Origin: Bacillus sp. sid0103
Lineage (GTDB): Bacteria; Bacillota; Bacilli; Bacillales_B; DSM-18226
Direction: 5' to 3'
Assembly: GCF_019219025.1 (NCBI RefSeq)
Contig: NZ_JAHUWN010000005.1
Span: forward strand, 62,001-126,000
DNA: 64,000 nucleotides
This document shows, one piece after another, positions 16,162 through 24,870 of this stretch; positions within the stretch are counted from its first letter, which is position 1; each line of letters starts with the position of its first letter. Below the pieces are notes generated by a model that was given only the letters and a program-made list of their open reading frames with translations, ran no database searches and was not told the origin of the DNA. Position numbers and translations under genes: made by a program.

Positions 16162-17709
16162 TTGGCACGAACACCATTAGCAAGTATCCTGCTGAAATCC
16201 TATATGTCGGCAGGTACTGAAATGGAGAAACAATTAAATACCGGACAAGCAATTACACTAGATCTTCATCATATGCAAAATGTGGATTACACACCACAAA
16301 AGTCTTTAATCGGGAGTGGGCAACCTGCTCCAAGAATCGTCATTGTAGGAGCAGGTTTAGCGGGGCTTACGTGTGCTTATCGGCTTAGGCAGGCAGGAAT
16401 CCTATCCACCATTTACGAAGCGTCGGATCGGGTCGGAGGACGTTGTTGGACGAGGAGAGGTTACTTCAAAGAAAATCAAATGGTCGAGCGGGGCGGGGAA
16501 TTAATTGATACTTGCCATAAGGAGATTCAGAATCTTGCAAAAGAGCTGGGTTTAGAATTAGATAATTTAATCATGGCAGAGCCCGTCGAGACCAAACCAT
16601 TTTATTTTTTTGGTCAACAGCCTTATACCTTTGATGAGGTAACCAATGATTTTATAAAAATCCTCCCTAAATTACAAAAGGATCTCGAAGAGGTAGGTGA
16701 AACTACTCTATATAATCGTTTTACTGAGCGAGGATTGGAGCTCGATCAAATGTCTATCGTCGATTATATCAATGAAACCATACCAGATGGCATCCATTCT
16801 CGATTTGGCAAATTATTAGCACTTGCCTATACTGTTGAATATGGTGCTGATGCTAACGAGCAAAGTGCATTAAATCTACTTTATATGTTGGTGTATGCTC
16901 AACAGGAATCTTTTCGAGTGTACGGTGATTCAGATGAATGCTTTCATATAAAGGGTGGGAATGACCAACTCCCAGCTTTATTAGCCAATAAACTTCAGGG
17001 ACAAATAGAATTCAATTCCGAGTTGATAAAGATTGAACAAGTGGCTCAAAAACAGATAAGGCTCGTTTTTCGAAAAAAAGAAGAGGAATGGGAAGTTTTA
17101 GCCGACAAATTGATTCTAGCTCTCCCTTTTAGTATTTTAAGAACAATAGATTATGAGAATGCTGGATTTTGTCTGTTAAAACAAACAGCGATTGAAGAAC
17201 TCGGAATGGGTGTTAACACAAAAATGCATGCTCAATTTGTTAACCGGTTCTGGAATGAGCTTGGCAATAATGGTGAATCATTTGCAGATACAGGATATCA
17301 GCAGACTTTCGAATCAACACGAGCACAACCCGGACATTCAGGGATTCTTGTTAATTTTACTGGTGGTGAAACAGCAGCCAACCAGTTTGCTTTTACTGAC
17401 CATAAATTAGAAGAGACCACTAAGGAATTTTTGGACAAACTAGAGCCTGTATTGCCAGGAAGCATGAACAATTGGAATGGTTTAGCTACCGTAGACCACT
17501 GGCTTAGTAACCAATGGACCAAAGGGGCCTATTCGTATTGGAAGGTAGGTCAATATACGAAATTTGCTGGCATTTTAGGAGAGCGGGAAGGCAAAATATT
17601 TTTTGCTGGTGAACACACTTCTATCAAGTATCAAGGTTATTTAAATGGAGCTGTCGAGACTGGCGAGAGGGCTGCACAGGAAGTAATCAATGATATGATC
17701 ATAAATTAG
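16162..17709 (+). CDS. Flavin monoamine oxidase family FAD-dependent oxidoreductase
   Basis: A 515-residue FAD enzyme. The dinucleotide-binding motif is VIVGAGLAGL (glycines 63, 65, 68), followed by the acidic strand end IYEASDRVGGR and the RGGELID loop typical of amine oxidases. The C-terminal FAD block is KIFFAGEHTS. Such enzymes deaminate amines or amino acids with release of hydrogen peroxide. The start is TTG with aaagggg about 10 nt upstream; an internal ATG cannot be excluded. The neighbouring XRE-cupin regulator resembles regulators often found next to amine catabolism genes. Confidence 0.85.
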   Translation: MARTPLASILLKSYMSAGTEMEKQLNTGQAITLDLHHMQNVDYTPQKSLIGSGQPAPRIVIVGAGLAGLTCAYRLRQAGILSTIYEASDRVGGRCWTRRGYFKENQMVERGGELIDTCHKEIQNLAKELGLELDNLIMAEPVETKPFYFFGQQPYTFDEVTNDFIKILPKLQKDLEEVGETTLYNRFTERGLELDQMSIVDYINETIPDGIHSRFGKLLALAYTVEYGADANEQSALNLLYMLVYAQQESFRVYGDSDECFHIKGGNDQLPALLANKLQGQIEFNSELIKIEQVAQKQIRLVFRKKEEEWEVLADKLILALPFSILRTIDYENAGFCLLKQTAIEELGMGVNTKMHAQFVNRFWNELGNNGESFADTGYQQTFESTRAQPGHSGILVNFTGGETAANQFAFTDHKLEETTKEFLDKLEPVLPGSMNNWNGLATVDHWLSNQWTKGAYSYWKVGQYTKFAGILGEREGKIFFAGEHTSIKYQGYLNGAVETGERAAQEVINDMIIN

Positions 17710-17718
17710 GAACAAATG

Positions 17719-17767
17719 AAAAGGCTGACATTAAGGGATCATACTGGTCCTGTTTGACAGCCTTTTT
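17719..17767 (+). terminator. Terminator of the amine oxidase gene
   Basis: aaaggctg (17720-17727) pairs with cagccttt (17758-17765), followed by T residues; the long interior has a smaller helix. Confidence 0.65.
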
Positions 17768-17837
17768 GATTGTTTACTATTTTGTTCATTCTTGCAAGGG
17801 GCTCTTGAGAGGTGAAGCCTAATAGTTAGGAGAAAAA

Positions 17838-18377
17838 TTAGAAAATGTCTCTTAGTTCACTATTGGAATAAATTGAAATGAGTACCACGGCTTTACCCTC
17901 ACCGATATTTTTAACAAAATGTGGTACACTCGCGTTCCAGCTGAACGAATCTCCTGCTTCAATAATCATTGAGTCTTCTCCCTGTTCGGCAAGGACTTTT
18001 CCCTCCAACACTAAATGGCACTCTTCACCTTCATGGGCATTTAATTCACCCATCGAAGCACCCATAGGAAATTCGACAAGCATCATTCGTAATCCCCCTT
18101 TAGAGGTTAAGTGTTCTATTTTCAAGTTGTTAAAAGTCGAATAAGTCCGTTCATTTTTTCTAACGACCCGCATGTGCTCCTTTTTTTCTAATAACAAATA
18201 GGGTAGCGGAACCCCGAGAAAGGTTGCGATGGTTTGCAACGTGCTAATCGAGGGAGAGGTGTTATTGTTTTCGACATTGCTGATAAACCCTTTTGATAGT
18301 CCAGTCCCCTCACACATTTGGGCAATGGTGATTTTTTTTCGGTTTCGTATTGCACGAATTTTTGATCCTATATCCAA
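17838..18377 (-). CDS. XRE family regulator with C-terminal cupin domain
   Basis: A 179-residue transcription factor: N-terminal helix-turn-helix (KKITIAQMCEGTGLSKGFISNVENNNTSPS begins the region) and C-terminal cupin (HEGEECHLVLEGK, then WNASVPHFVKN). Family members such as PuuR-type regulators sense small ligands through the cupin. The longest frame starts at a GTG that overlaps the SD; the TTG at 18377 after agaggtgg gives the usual MDIGSKIRAIR start and is preferred. It is convergent with the amine oxidase gene and 40 nt downstream of rluF, so it may be co-transcribed with rluF. Confidence 0.85.
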   Translation of the reverse strand: MDIGSKIRAIRNRKKITIAQMCEGTGLSKGFISNVENNNTSPSISTLQTIATFLGVPLPYLLLEKKEHMRVVRKNERTYSTFNNLKIEHLTSKGGLRMMLVEFPMGASMGELNAHEGEECHLVLEGKVLAEQGEDSMIIEAGDSFSWNASVPHFVKNIGEGKAVVLISIYSNSELRDIF

Positions 18378-18417
18378 ATTAGCCACCTCTAATGTTTCCG
18401 AATAAAAAATATTTTCC

Positions 18418-19125
18418 TTACCATTCTTTAGGCTGATAGTTTAAGTCAGCAAATAATTGATTACGCTCTTTCTTTGATAAGTCACGCCATTGTCCAAGCG
18501 GCAGGTTGCCTAAGTGAATGTTCATGATTCTAGTCCGCTGCAAGCGGACCACCCCATAGCCAAGCGCTGAGCACATCCTGCGGATTTGGCGATTTAAACC
18601 CTGCGTTAAGATGATTTGGAAGACGTATTTAGATAGCTGCGTTACTTTACAGGGAAGCGTCTTTGTACCAAGAATCTCCACACCGGCTGCCATCTTCTTT
18701 AAAAATTCAGGGGTAATCGGTTTGTCGACTGTAACGATATATTCCTTTTCGTGCTTGTTTTCGGCACGCAAGATTTCATTCACAATATCGCCATCATTCG
18801 TTAAGAGGATGAGACCGTCTGAATCCTTATCTAATCGTCCAATATGAAAGATGCGTAAGGGATGGTTAACTAAATCGATGATATTTCCTTTTATATGGCG
18901 TTCTGTGGTGCTCGTAATCCCAACAGGTTTATTTAAAGCGATATAGACATAATTTTGGGCCACTCTAACCTGGCTGCCGTTTATCCTTACATCATCTCCG
19001 GGCTCCACCTGGCTGCCCATTACCGCCACTTTCCCATTAATCGTAACTTTTCCTTCACTAACTAATTTATCTGCGCCTCTTCGAGATGACTGTCCAGACT
19101 CACTTATAAATTTATTAATACGCAT
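18418..19125 (-). CDS. rluF: 23S rRNA pseudouridine synthase, RluF-like
   Basis: A 235-residue RsuA/RluB/E/F-family enzyme: an N-terminal S4 RNA-binding domain ([20 protein letters not shown]) and a synthase domain with catalytic D99 in [10 protein letters not shown], plus the [10 protein letters not shown] motif. The length and sequence pattern point to RluF, which modifies U2604 of 23S rRNA in E. coli, though RluB-type specificity cannot be excluded. The GTG at 19134 abuts the SD region; ATG 19125 is used. Confidence 0.85.
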   Translation of the reverse strand: MRINKFISESGQSSRRGADKLVSEGKVTINGKVAVMGSQVEPGDDVRINGSQVRVAQNYVYIALNKPVGITSTTERHIKGNIIDLVNHPLRIFHIGRLDKDSDGLILLTNDGDIVNEILRAENKHEKEYIVTVDKPITPEFLKKMAAGVEILGTKTLPCKVTQLSKYVFQIILTQGLNRQIRRMCSALGYGVVRLQRTRIMNIHLGNLPLGQWRDLSKKERNQLFADLNYQPKEW

Positions 19126-19381
19126 GATACACACCCTAAATGGAGAATTGTATTTTTACCATACCCAACTGCTCCCCTTTTTTCAAGTCCTTCAGTGCCT
19201 GATACCTGATAGGAGAAGCTCAATTTGGAACAAGGTTAGAAATATGTCGAAATGATAGAGATTTTCAAAGTAAATTTCTTTAAAAACAGGGAAGTATGCT
19301 TACTTTCTAACCTAATTTTTGACAAAATATTCTGATTTTATATGTTATTTTTAGTAATAACTATTAAATGAGGGGATTATT

Positions 19382-20569
19382 ATGAAAAAACTATCAATCA
19401 CTTTCGTTTTGCTATTCAGTCTATTCTTATTTACGAGCCAAGCTGATGCAAGCGGCGGTTTCCAGTTAATTATTATTAACAAGAAGACCAATACCCTTGC
19501 CTTTTATGACAGCGGGAAACTAGTTAAAAAATTTAGCGTGGCCACAGGGAGGACAAGATCGCTAACACCAGAAGGAACGTTTAGGATTGTTAGTAAAATC
19601 GTTAATCGGCCCTATTATAAATTGAAGATCCCAGGCGGAGATCCACGGAATCCATTAGGTAGCCGTTGGATGGGATTAGAAGCAAGAGGAACCTATGGGA
19701 CAACCTATGCGATTCATGGGAATGCGAATGAAAATTCGATTGGAACCTATGCAAGTTCAGGATGTATCAGGATGCACAATTCAGAAGTACGCTGGCTATA
19801 TAGCCACGTTAAAAAGTATACATTAGTTATCATCACCCATACGGATAGCAGCTTTAATTCAATTGCCAAAGCGAACGGATATGGCAGCGGCTGGGTCGAA
19901 CTAAGCGGTAACACTTATTATTATGTTGATGGTGAAGTAAAAACAGGCTGGCAATCAATCAATGGAAAACGATATTTCTTTGATGACGCCGGAGTTATGC
20001 AGACCGGATGGCTTACCGAGAATGGTCAGAAATATTATCTCGATAAAAAAGGGGTAATGAGAACAGGGTGGCTAGAAAAAGGCGGCCAGAAATACTACTT
20101 TGATAATAGCGGTGCGATGAAGACGGGGTGGATCGCTGACAGTGGAAAGAAATACTATTTGGACAATAAAGGGGTACTGAAAACCGGATGGTTAGCGGTA
20201 GATGCAAAACGTTATTATCTTGATAACAGCGGTGCAATGAAAACAGGCTGGCTTGCTGATAGGGGAGAATGGTACTATTTTGATGATTTGGGCGTGATGA
20301 AAACCGGTTGGATCAACTCTGAAGGCAGATGGTATTTCCTTAATGACCGTGGTGTCATGAAAAATACCCAGGAGCTCGTCAACAATAGTCAGTGGGATTA
20401 TCTCGACAAAGGTGAAGACACAAAGTCAGAGCCGGCGAATTTATTAGCGGATAAATACAAACTAAGCACTCATGAGTCGGTCGTGACAGGCTGGTTAAAT
20501 TACAAGGAGAAATGGTATTACCTCTATGTTAGTGAAGATATGGTTGCCAGCTCTATGAATGAAGGGTAG
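19382..20569 (+). CDS. Secreted L,D-transpeptidase with C-terminal wall-binding repeats
   Basis: A secreted 395-residue enzyme: signal peptide (to SQADA), a YkuD catalytic domain with H112 and the SSGC128IRM motif, then from about residue 178 a row of some eight 20-residue repeats of the choline-binding/glucan-binding type (KTGW, 3-6 residues, KYYFDNSGVM). The repeats presumably hold the enzyme on the cell surface, and YkuD domains make L,D cross-links. The SD gagggg stands before ATG. Its 3' end is duplicated in decayed form downstream (20866-21167), between two repeat arrays. Confidence 0.88.
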   Translation: MKKLSITFVLLFSLFLFTSQADASGGFQLIIINKKTNTLAFYDSGKLVKKFSVATGRTRSLTPEGTFRIVSKIVNRPYYKLKIPGGDPRNPLGSRWMGLEARGTYGTTYAIHGNANENSIGTYASSGCIRMHNSEVRWLYSHVKKYTLVIITHTDSSFNSIAKANGYGSGWVELSGNTYYYVDGEVKTGWQSINGKRYFFDDAGVMQTGWLTENGQKYYLDKKGVMRTGWLEKGGQKYYFDNSGAMKTGWIADSGKKYYLDNKGVLKTGWLAVDAKRYYLDNSGAMKTGWLADRGEWYYFDDLGVMKTGWINSEGRWYFLNDRGVMKNTQELVNNSQWDYLDKGEDTKSEPANLLADKYKLSTHESVVTGWLNYKEKWYYLYVSEDMVASSMNEG

Positions 20570-20612
20570 GGGACTCGATTCAGCTCCTTTTTTAAGATCA
20601 GGAATAGTGAAA

Positions 20613-20640
20613 GCGCACCTTCAATAGGTGTGTTTTTTTT
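20613..20640 (+). terminator. Terminator of the repeat-bearing L,D-transpeptidase gene
   Basis: gcgcacct pairs with aggtgtgt around tcaat and is followed by eight T residues. A related hairpin follows the decayed copy at 21351. Confidence 0.75.
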
Positions 20641-20701
20641 GTGCAAAGAAAGGGGGGATGAAATGGAATTTGTTGTAGCACATCAAGGAGGAAAATGGGG
20701 T

Positions 20702-20864
20702 TGTTTACATTTATGCATACATGTTTACATTTATGTGTACTTGTTTGCAAAAATGTATACTTGGTGTTTACAAATATGTTTGCATGTATACAAACTTGTG
20801 CACATAGCTTAATGACGCAATGTATACATGTTTGTTATTGTTGTTTGCAAAAATGTATACATTA
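20702..20864. repeat. Centromere-like repeat array A (GTTTACA/GTATACA words)
   Basis: A dense cluster of short related words: GTTTACA, GCATACATG, GTTTGCAAAAATGTATAC (twice), TGTATACA and their reverse complements, without coding potential. It aligns along its whole length with array B at 21431. Such iterated half-palindromic words are what the DNA-binding adaptors of actin-type segregation systems recognise. A centromere role is inferred from the ParM/ParR-like genes that follow. Confidence 0.7.
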
Positions 20865-20865
20865 C

Positions 20866-21167
20866 GGTGTCATAAAAACAGGCAGGCCAGACGAACGATA
20901 TGAATGGTATGATCTCGATACTTTGGTGTCATGAAAACTTGGTCAGAAGGTAGATGATACCTTCTTGTTGATAAGGGGGTCATGAAAAATACTCTAGCTC
21001 TAGCAACAACACAGTCAGTGGGGTTATTTCGACAAAGACGAGGCTGCCGATTCAAATAGTTCCAATTTGGTTAGAGGGAAAATACAAACTTAATAGGAAA
21101 GTGAAGAAGTGATAGGCTGACTAAATTACATGGAGAAATGGTATTACTTTTATGTAGAAATGAAGAG
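20866..21167 (+). pseudogene. Decayed copy of the 3' end of the L,D-transpeptidase gene
   Basis: Nucleotide words and order match the last third of the gene at 19382: GVMKTG-type units, the EWYDLD and GRWY blocks, the MKNT segment, the stretch around SQWDYLDK, and TGWLNYKEKWYYLYV, all now broken by stops and frameshifts. It starts exactly where array A ends. Array A and the terminator precede it, and related versions of both follow it, so the whole block was duplicated. Confidence 0.8.
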
Positions 21168-21350
21168 TTGTAAAAGATGAAGGACATAACCCGCCGCAAA
21201 AACAATAGATTAAGTCCATAATATGCTCGATGAAGAACATAACATCTGTCCTTATAAACGCCCTATCGAGGACAAATTTATCAAATTCAAATGAGTGAAG
21301 CATGGGGAGTATATCCTTCTTCCTTCCTTTTAATAACTTATTAGTTAATG

Positions 21351-21375
21351 AGCACCTTAGATGGCGTGCTTTTTT
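21351..21375 (+). terminator. Remnant terminator in the duplicated block
   Basis: agcac pairs with gtgct and is followed by T6. Sequence and position correspond to the terminator at 20613-20640, so this is its duplicated copy. Confidence 0.5.
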
Positions 21376-21430
21376 GCTAAGAATAGTTATTGTCAAAGTC
21401 GGTGGGATAGAAAAGGCAGGATTAGTCGAA

Positions 21431-21629
21431 AGTATACATTTTTGCATACATGTTTACGTTTTATGTATACTTGTTTGCAAAATTGTATACATCGTGTTTA
21501 CGAAAATGTTTACATGTAAACAAACCCGTATACGTGTTATGATATCGGCATGTATACAGGTTTGTCATTGTTGTTTACAAAAAGTGTTTACAATTAACTG
21601 AAGTTTACATATTGTTTACATCTTTACAG
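21431..21629. repeat. Centromere-like repeat array B (GTTTACA/GTATACA words)
   Basis: The second array aligns with array A (GTATACATTTTTGCATACAT, then GTTTGCAAAATTGTATACAT, then the TTGTCATTGTTGTTTACAAA region) and extends about 35 bp further with GTTTACA words. It ends 122 bp before the ParM-like gene, the usual place of the centromere/operator of type II partition operons. Confidence 0.75.
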
Positions 21630-21751
21630 TTATATTTTTTTTGTTTGGAAATCATTGAAGAATCTATTAATCTTCTATACCCTTAAAGAAGGAGCTAGAA
21701 TTACATACTACTTTCAAAAATAAATCTATTAAATGAAAAGGAATGATGTTA

Positions 21752-22930
21752 ATGAATAAATCCAGAGTTGCAGCAATTGATGTTGGGAACGACTCCATTA
21801 AGGCCATTTTCGGAGAATTAGAGTATGAATTAAATATTCCTAACATTATTGCTCGGGATACAGAAGACCGGCCTGTTATTGGGATTGAAGAACTTGATAA
21901 TAAGAATCCATTAGATGGAATTCACATCAAAGTCCACTCCCCTGCTTTAAAAGAGAACAACGGAATTTATCGTATTGGTAATTTAGCTACTAAAAGTATT
22001 AATGCCACTGAGCTAGACCCTGGCAGCAGCAAGTCAGAGGAAGATCAAACGTTAATTATGCTTTTTGCAACATTAGCTTTAGATGCAGTAAAGGAAAATA
22101 ACTCAAATGCTTTTCCGCGCACTAAAAATATAATTGATGCCAATTATACTTTAGGAACTGGTCTTCCCCTTCGCGAAGTAAAAGAAGGAAAAGATGCTGG
22201 CTACCGCTCTAAATTAGTTGGTTCCGTCCATCAAGTTGAATTCCTTGTCACTCCAAAGTACCAAGGGTTGAAAGTTAATATTAAATTTGATGAAGTAAAA
22301 GTATATCCTGAAGGATTCGCCGCATTTATTAATCTAGTTTTGGATAACAGCGGAAAAATCATTAATAAGGATCTTATTGATAAGCGCATCTTAATTCAAG
22401 ATATCGGCGGATTATCAACGGATATTGCTGTCATCAAAAATCGTAATGTTGATGATGATAAAGCACAAGGGTTTAATCTAGGGGTTTCTGAATCATTAGA
22501 AGCCATTCGTGAAGAGATTAGAACAAAGCATGGAGTTGAACTCGATAGCCGTCGTGATGTGGTTGAGATTATCACTAAGAAAAGTGATCGTAATCATATT
22601 ATGGTTAAAGGAAGCCGGACAAGTGTTCATGATATTACCGACCGAATCATGCTTGATTTAGCTAAAAAGCAATATCGTTTATTACGTAACGTTTGGCAGA
22701 GAAACTCGCAAACGGAAATTTGCTACTTTGTGGGTGGCGGAGCCAATGTCTTAAAGGAATATCTTAAGACGTTAAATAACAATTTAGACGGTTATAATAT
22801 TGATTTCTTTGAAGATGAGAAAGAAAGTATTTGGATGATGGCCAATGCTTATTATAAACTCATCATCGACTTTGTTCGAAAGGCTGAGAGACAAACGGCG
22901 CCTAAAGTTGAACCTGTAAAAGCTAAATAA
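21752..22930 (+). CDS. ParM/StbA-like actin-type segregation ATPase
   Basis: A 392-residue actin-fold ATPase. Phosphate-1 motif AAIDVGNDSIKAIFG near the N terminus, phosphate-2 motif IQDIGGLSTDIAV near residue 225, and the adenosine motif YFVGGGANVL near 330 are all present. Proteins of this type (ParM, AlfA, Alp7A) form dynamic filaments that push plasmid copies apart. The frame begins with ATG ATG directly behind aaagga; ATG 21752 gives a proper 9-nt spacing. A ParR-like gene follows after 11 nt and a centromere-like array precedes it, so the cassette is complete. No replication gene is near, so it may be chromosomal or plasmid-borne. Confidence 0.88.
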   Translation: MNKSRVAAIDVGNDSIKAIFGELEYELNIPNIIARDTEDRPVIGIEELDNKNPLDGIHIKVHSPALKENNGIYRIGNLATKSINATELDPGSSKSEEDQTLIMLFATLALDAVKENNSNAFPRTKNIIDANYTLGTGLPLREVKEGKDAGYRSKLVGSVHQVEFLVTPKYQGLKVNIKFDEVKVYPEGFAAFINLVLDNSGKIINKDLIDKRILIQDIGGLSTDIAVIKNRNVDDDKAQGFNLGVSESLEAIREEIRTKHGVELDSRRDVVEIITKKSDRNHIMVKGSRTSVHDITDRIMLDLAKKQYRLLRNVWQRNSQTEICYFVGGGANVLKEYLKTLNNNLDGYNIDFFEDEKESIWMMANAYYKLIIDFVRKAERQTAPKVEPVKAK

Positions 22931-22941
22931 GGTGATTATAT

Positions 22942-23541
22942 ATGAAAAAACCAGCCTCAAATGAGGTTCAGCGGGGCCAGGCCATATCTTTTCGTATCCC
23001 CTCTGATACACCTGACCATATCTTAAAGCATTTACAAAAGTTGAAAGATACAGAAAGAAGGAATTTTTCCAGTAAAATTGCCGAGTTTGTCATGCAAGGT
23101 GTGAGTAGTTCTGTTTCGAGGGAAAAGGAGACCATTACGATCCCCCTCCCTCAGAAGTTAACGAAAGCCCAGAGAAACTGGTTAAAGCATGAGCATTCAG
23201 AAGCATTGCTGGGAAGTATTCTTTATCAACTGATTTCTGACCCAGTTCGTTCGACTTCACTACTTGCTTCTTTAAACAGTCATTCAATCGATATCGACGA
23301 AGCTTTGTACCTTCAGGAAGAAGTATTTCCCGAGGAACTTCTTAAAGATGACAGTTATCAGCAAATGGCTGCAGCTAAGGAAGATTCGCCCTCCCCTCTC
23401 GACATAAATGAGATGGAAGACGACCTCAGTGAGTTTGATTGGGAAAGTGCTAAAGAAAAGCAACCGGTCATGGAGGAAGATGAAATCGAAGAAGATATTG
23501 ACGACTTACTTGGTGGTTTTCTTGCAAATATGAATAAGTAA
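22942..23541 (+). CDS. ParR-like DNA-binding adaptor, acidic C terminus
   Basis: A 199-residue protein encoded 11 nt after the ParM-like gene. The N-terminal part (QAISFRIPSDTPDHILKHLQ, then NFSSKIAEFVMQG) has the strand-helix-helix pattern of ribbon-helix-helix adaptors such as ParR. The second half is strongly acidic (residues 130-190) and ends in a hydrophobic patch DDLLGGFL, which could be the filament-binding tail. I recognise it mainly by context. Its expected target is the GTTTACA/GTATACA arrays upstream. Confidence 0.7.
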   Translation: MKKPASNEVQRGQAISFRIPSDTPDHILKHLQKLKDTERRNFSSKIAEFVMQGVSSSVSREKETITIPLPQKLTKAQRNWLKHEHSEALLGSILYQLISDPVRSTSLLASLNSHSIDIDEALYLQEEVFPEELLKDDSYQQMAAAKEDSPSPLDINEMEDDLSEFDWESAKEKQPVMEEDEIEEDIDDLLGGFLANMNK

Positions 23542-23595
23542 AAGGGCCTGACCTCAGGTGCCGCAAGTTGCGGCTAAGAGGTTTGGCCCTTTTCG
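23540..23595 (+). terminator. Terminator of the ParM/ParR-like operon
   Basis: A long structured hairpin: outer stem aaaagggcc/ggccctttt (23540-23548 with 23585-23593), with inner helices gacctc/gaggtt and gccgcaa/ttgcggc. It ends the operon 2 nt after the stop. Confidence 0.85.
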
Positions 23596-23602
23596 TAGTG
23601 TG

Positions 23603-23728
23603 TTAATGTTGATTATTCGGTAACCTTTGGCTTTTTTGACTATTAGCTTGACGTTCTTTATTTTTCTTGTCCTTTTCTTGCTTTTCATGCAGCTGTTCTA
23701 CAAATTCGTGTGTGTTTCTGTTATCCAT
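23603..23728 (-). CDS. DUF4023 family small protein
   Basis: A 41-residue, highly charged protein (MDNRNTHEFVEQLHEKQEKD ... RLPNNQH) preceded by a perfect SD (aaggagg). The start THEFVEQLHE-Q and the end LPN-QH match the DUF4023 family of Bacillaceae, whose function is unknown. It is convergent with the segregation operon. Confidence 0.75.
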   Translation of the reverse strand: MDNRNTHEFVEQLHEKQEKDKKNKERQANSQKSQRLPNNQH

Positions 23729-23878
23729 TCCACCTAACCTCCTTGAAAAATCGAACCAATGTTAGTTTGACCTCACGTACTTAAAATATTCCGGTAATGG
23801 GAGTTAAACTTCTCAATTGAACATAAGTATAGATAAGAAGTACTATGAAACTATGAATATGGAATAGGTGGTGAACCG

Positions 23879-24814
23879 ATGCAACTGCCTAACAAAATTG
23901 TTCAGGCCAATGGTACATTGAATGATTCTGTCATCCTGAAAAGAGAAATTCTCTATAAAGGGATGAATGGAAGATTTGTTGAAAGGTTTTATTTGAATCC
24001 TGACACGAGCTATATTTTTAAACCTCTTACAAATAATGGTCAATTAGGCAAAGAAGTCTGGGTGTATGAACATATTCTCCCCCATTTTCCAGTCATTTTT
24101 CCAAAAATGATTTCTTACTCCATTCATGACTGTACCGAATGTAATTGGATGATTTTCGAGGACCTTGGTCCACTCTCTCATGACTTTAATGAGGAAATAG
24201 TGATGAGGGTCATTAAGTGGATGGCTTGGTGGCATTCTCTACCGGTAGAGAACCTGGGAAATGTGCCCCTGACAGGACTGAAACCAAAAATAGAGGACGT
24301 AATATCAGAAGTTTCCATAAAGAAAGATGGTGTATATCGATTATTGTCTTCGTTAAACATGGAACGCAAGTTGATTGATCGCATTTTCTCAGAACTTAGT
24401 CTATGGCAGTTTTCAGAAAGAAAAGTGTTATCTCATGGCGATTTACATACCGGAAATTTTGCGATGGTTGGCAATGAGTTGAAGATTTTGGATTGGGAGC
24501 ACACTCATTTGAATTCGCCGTACTGGGATCTTTATCACTTGATTGATATGTCCCACCCCCTTTTTCCAAAAAAAATAACGAGTTCAATGCGGGAGAGAAT
24601 TTTGGAAACGTATCTTAATCTGGTTACGTTTGAAGAGGACCGGTCTCGTTTTTTTAAAGAGTATTATTTAGTTGCGTCTGTGTTCTCGATTTGGATGATC
24701 TTACTTATTCAAAAAGACTTAGTGGAAAACGGCGGAAAATGGTCGACCGTGCAGCTGAATACACAACTAGCCGAAACGGCCGCAAGTCTTCAACAGTGTG
24801 CAGCAGCTCTTTGA
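23879..24814 (+). CDS. Phosphotransferase-family (APH-fold) kinase
   Basis: A 311-residue protein of the aminoglycoside phosphotransferase/choline kinase fold. The catalytic loop is LSHGDLHTGNF (H186, D188) and the metal-binding aspartate lies in ILDWEHTHLNSPYWDLYHL. The substrate cannot be read from the sequence; members of this family phosphorylate sugars, choline, homoserine or antibiotics. The SD aggtggtg stands 5 nt before ATG. Single gene, ended by a terminator shared with pepT. Confidence 0.78.
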   Translation: MQLPNKIVQANGTLNDSVILKREILYKGMNGRFVERFYLNPDTSYIFKPLTNNGQLGKEVWVYEHILPHFPVIFPKMISYSIHDCTECNWMIFEDLGPLSHDFNEEIVMRVIKWMAWWHSLPVENLGNVPLTGLKPKIEDVISEVSIKKDGVYRLLSSLNMERKLIDRIFSELSLWQFSERKVLSHGDLHTGNFAMVGNELKILDWEHTHLNSPYWDLYHLIDMSHPLFPKKITSSMRERILETYLNLVTFEEDRSRFFKEYYLVASVFSIWMILLIQKDLVENGGKWSTVQLNTQLAETAASLQQCAAAL

Positions 24815-24828
24815 AAACAGCCCTTATG

Positions 24829-24869
24829 AAAAAAAGCTCACTTCGAATTAGTCAAAGCGAGCTTTTTTA
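24829..24869. terminator. Bidirectional terminator between APH-fold gene and pepT
   Basis: aaaaaagctc pairs with gagctttttt across a loop of about 18 nt; A-run and T-run flank both sides of the stem between convergent genes. Confidence 0.75.
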
Positions 24870-24870
24870 G

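Noticed and set aside
20630..20934. Cysteine/histidine-rich open frames over array A
   Set aside because: They are produced by the repeated GTTTACA/GTATAC words; no related frame is kept in array B.
23879..24814. Aminoglycoside resistance gene
   Set aside because: The APH fold is clear but the sequence does not show features of a known aminoglycoside kinase; substrate left open.
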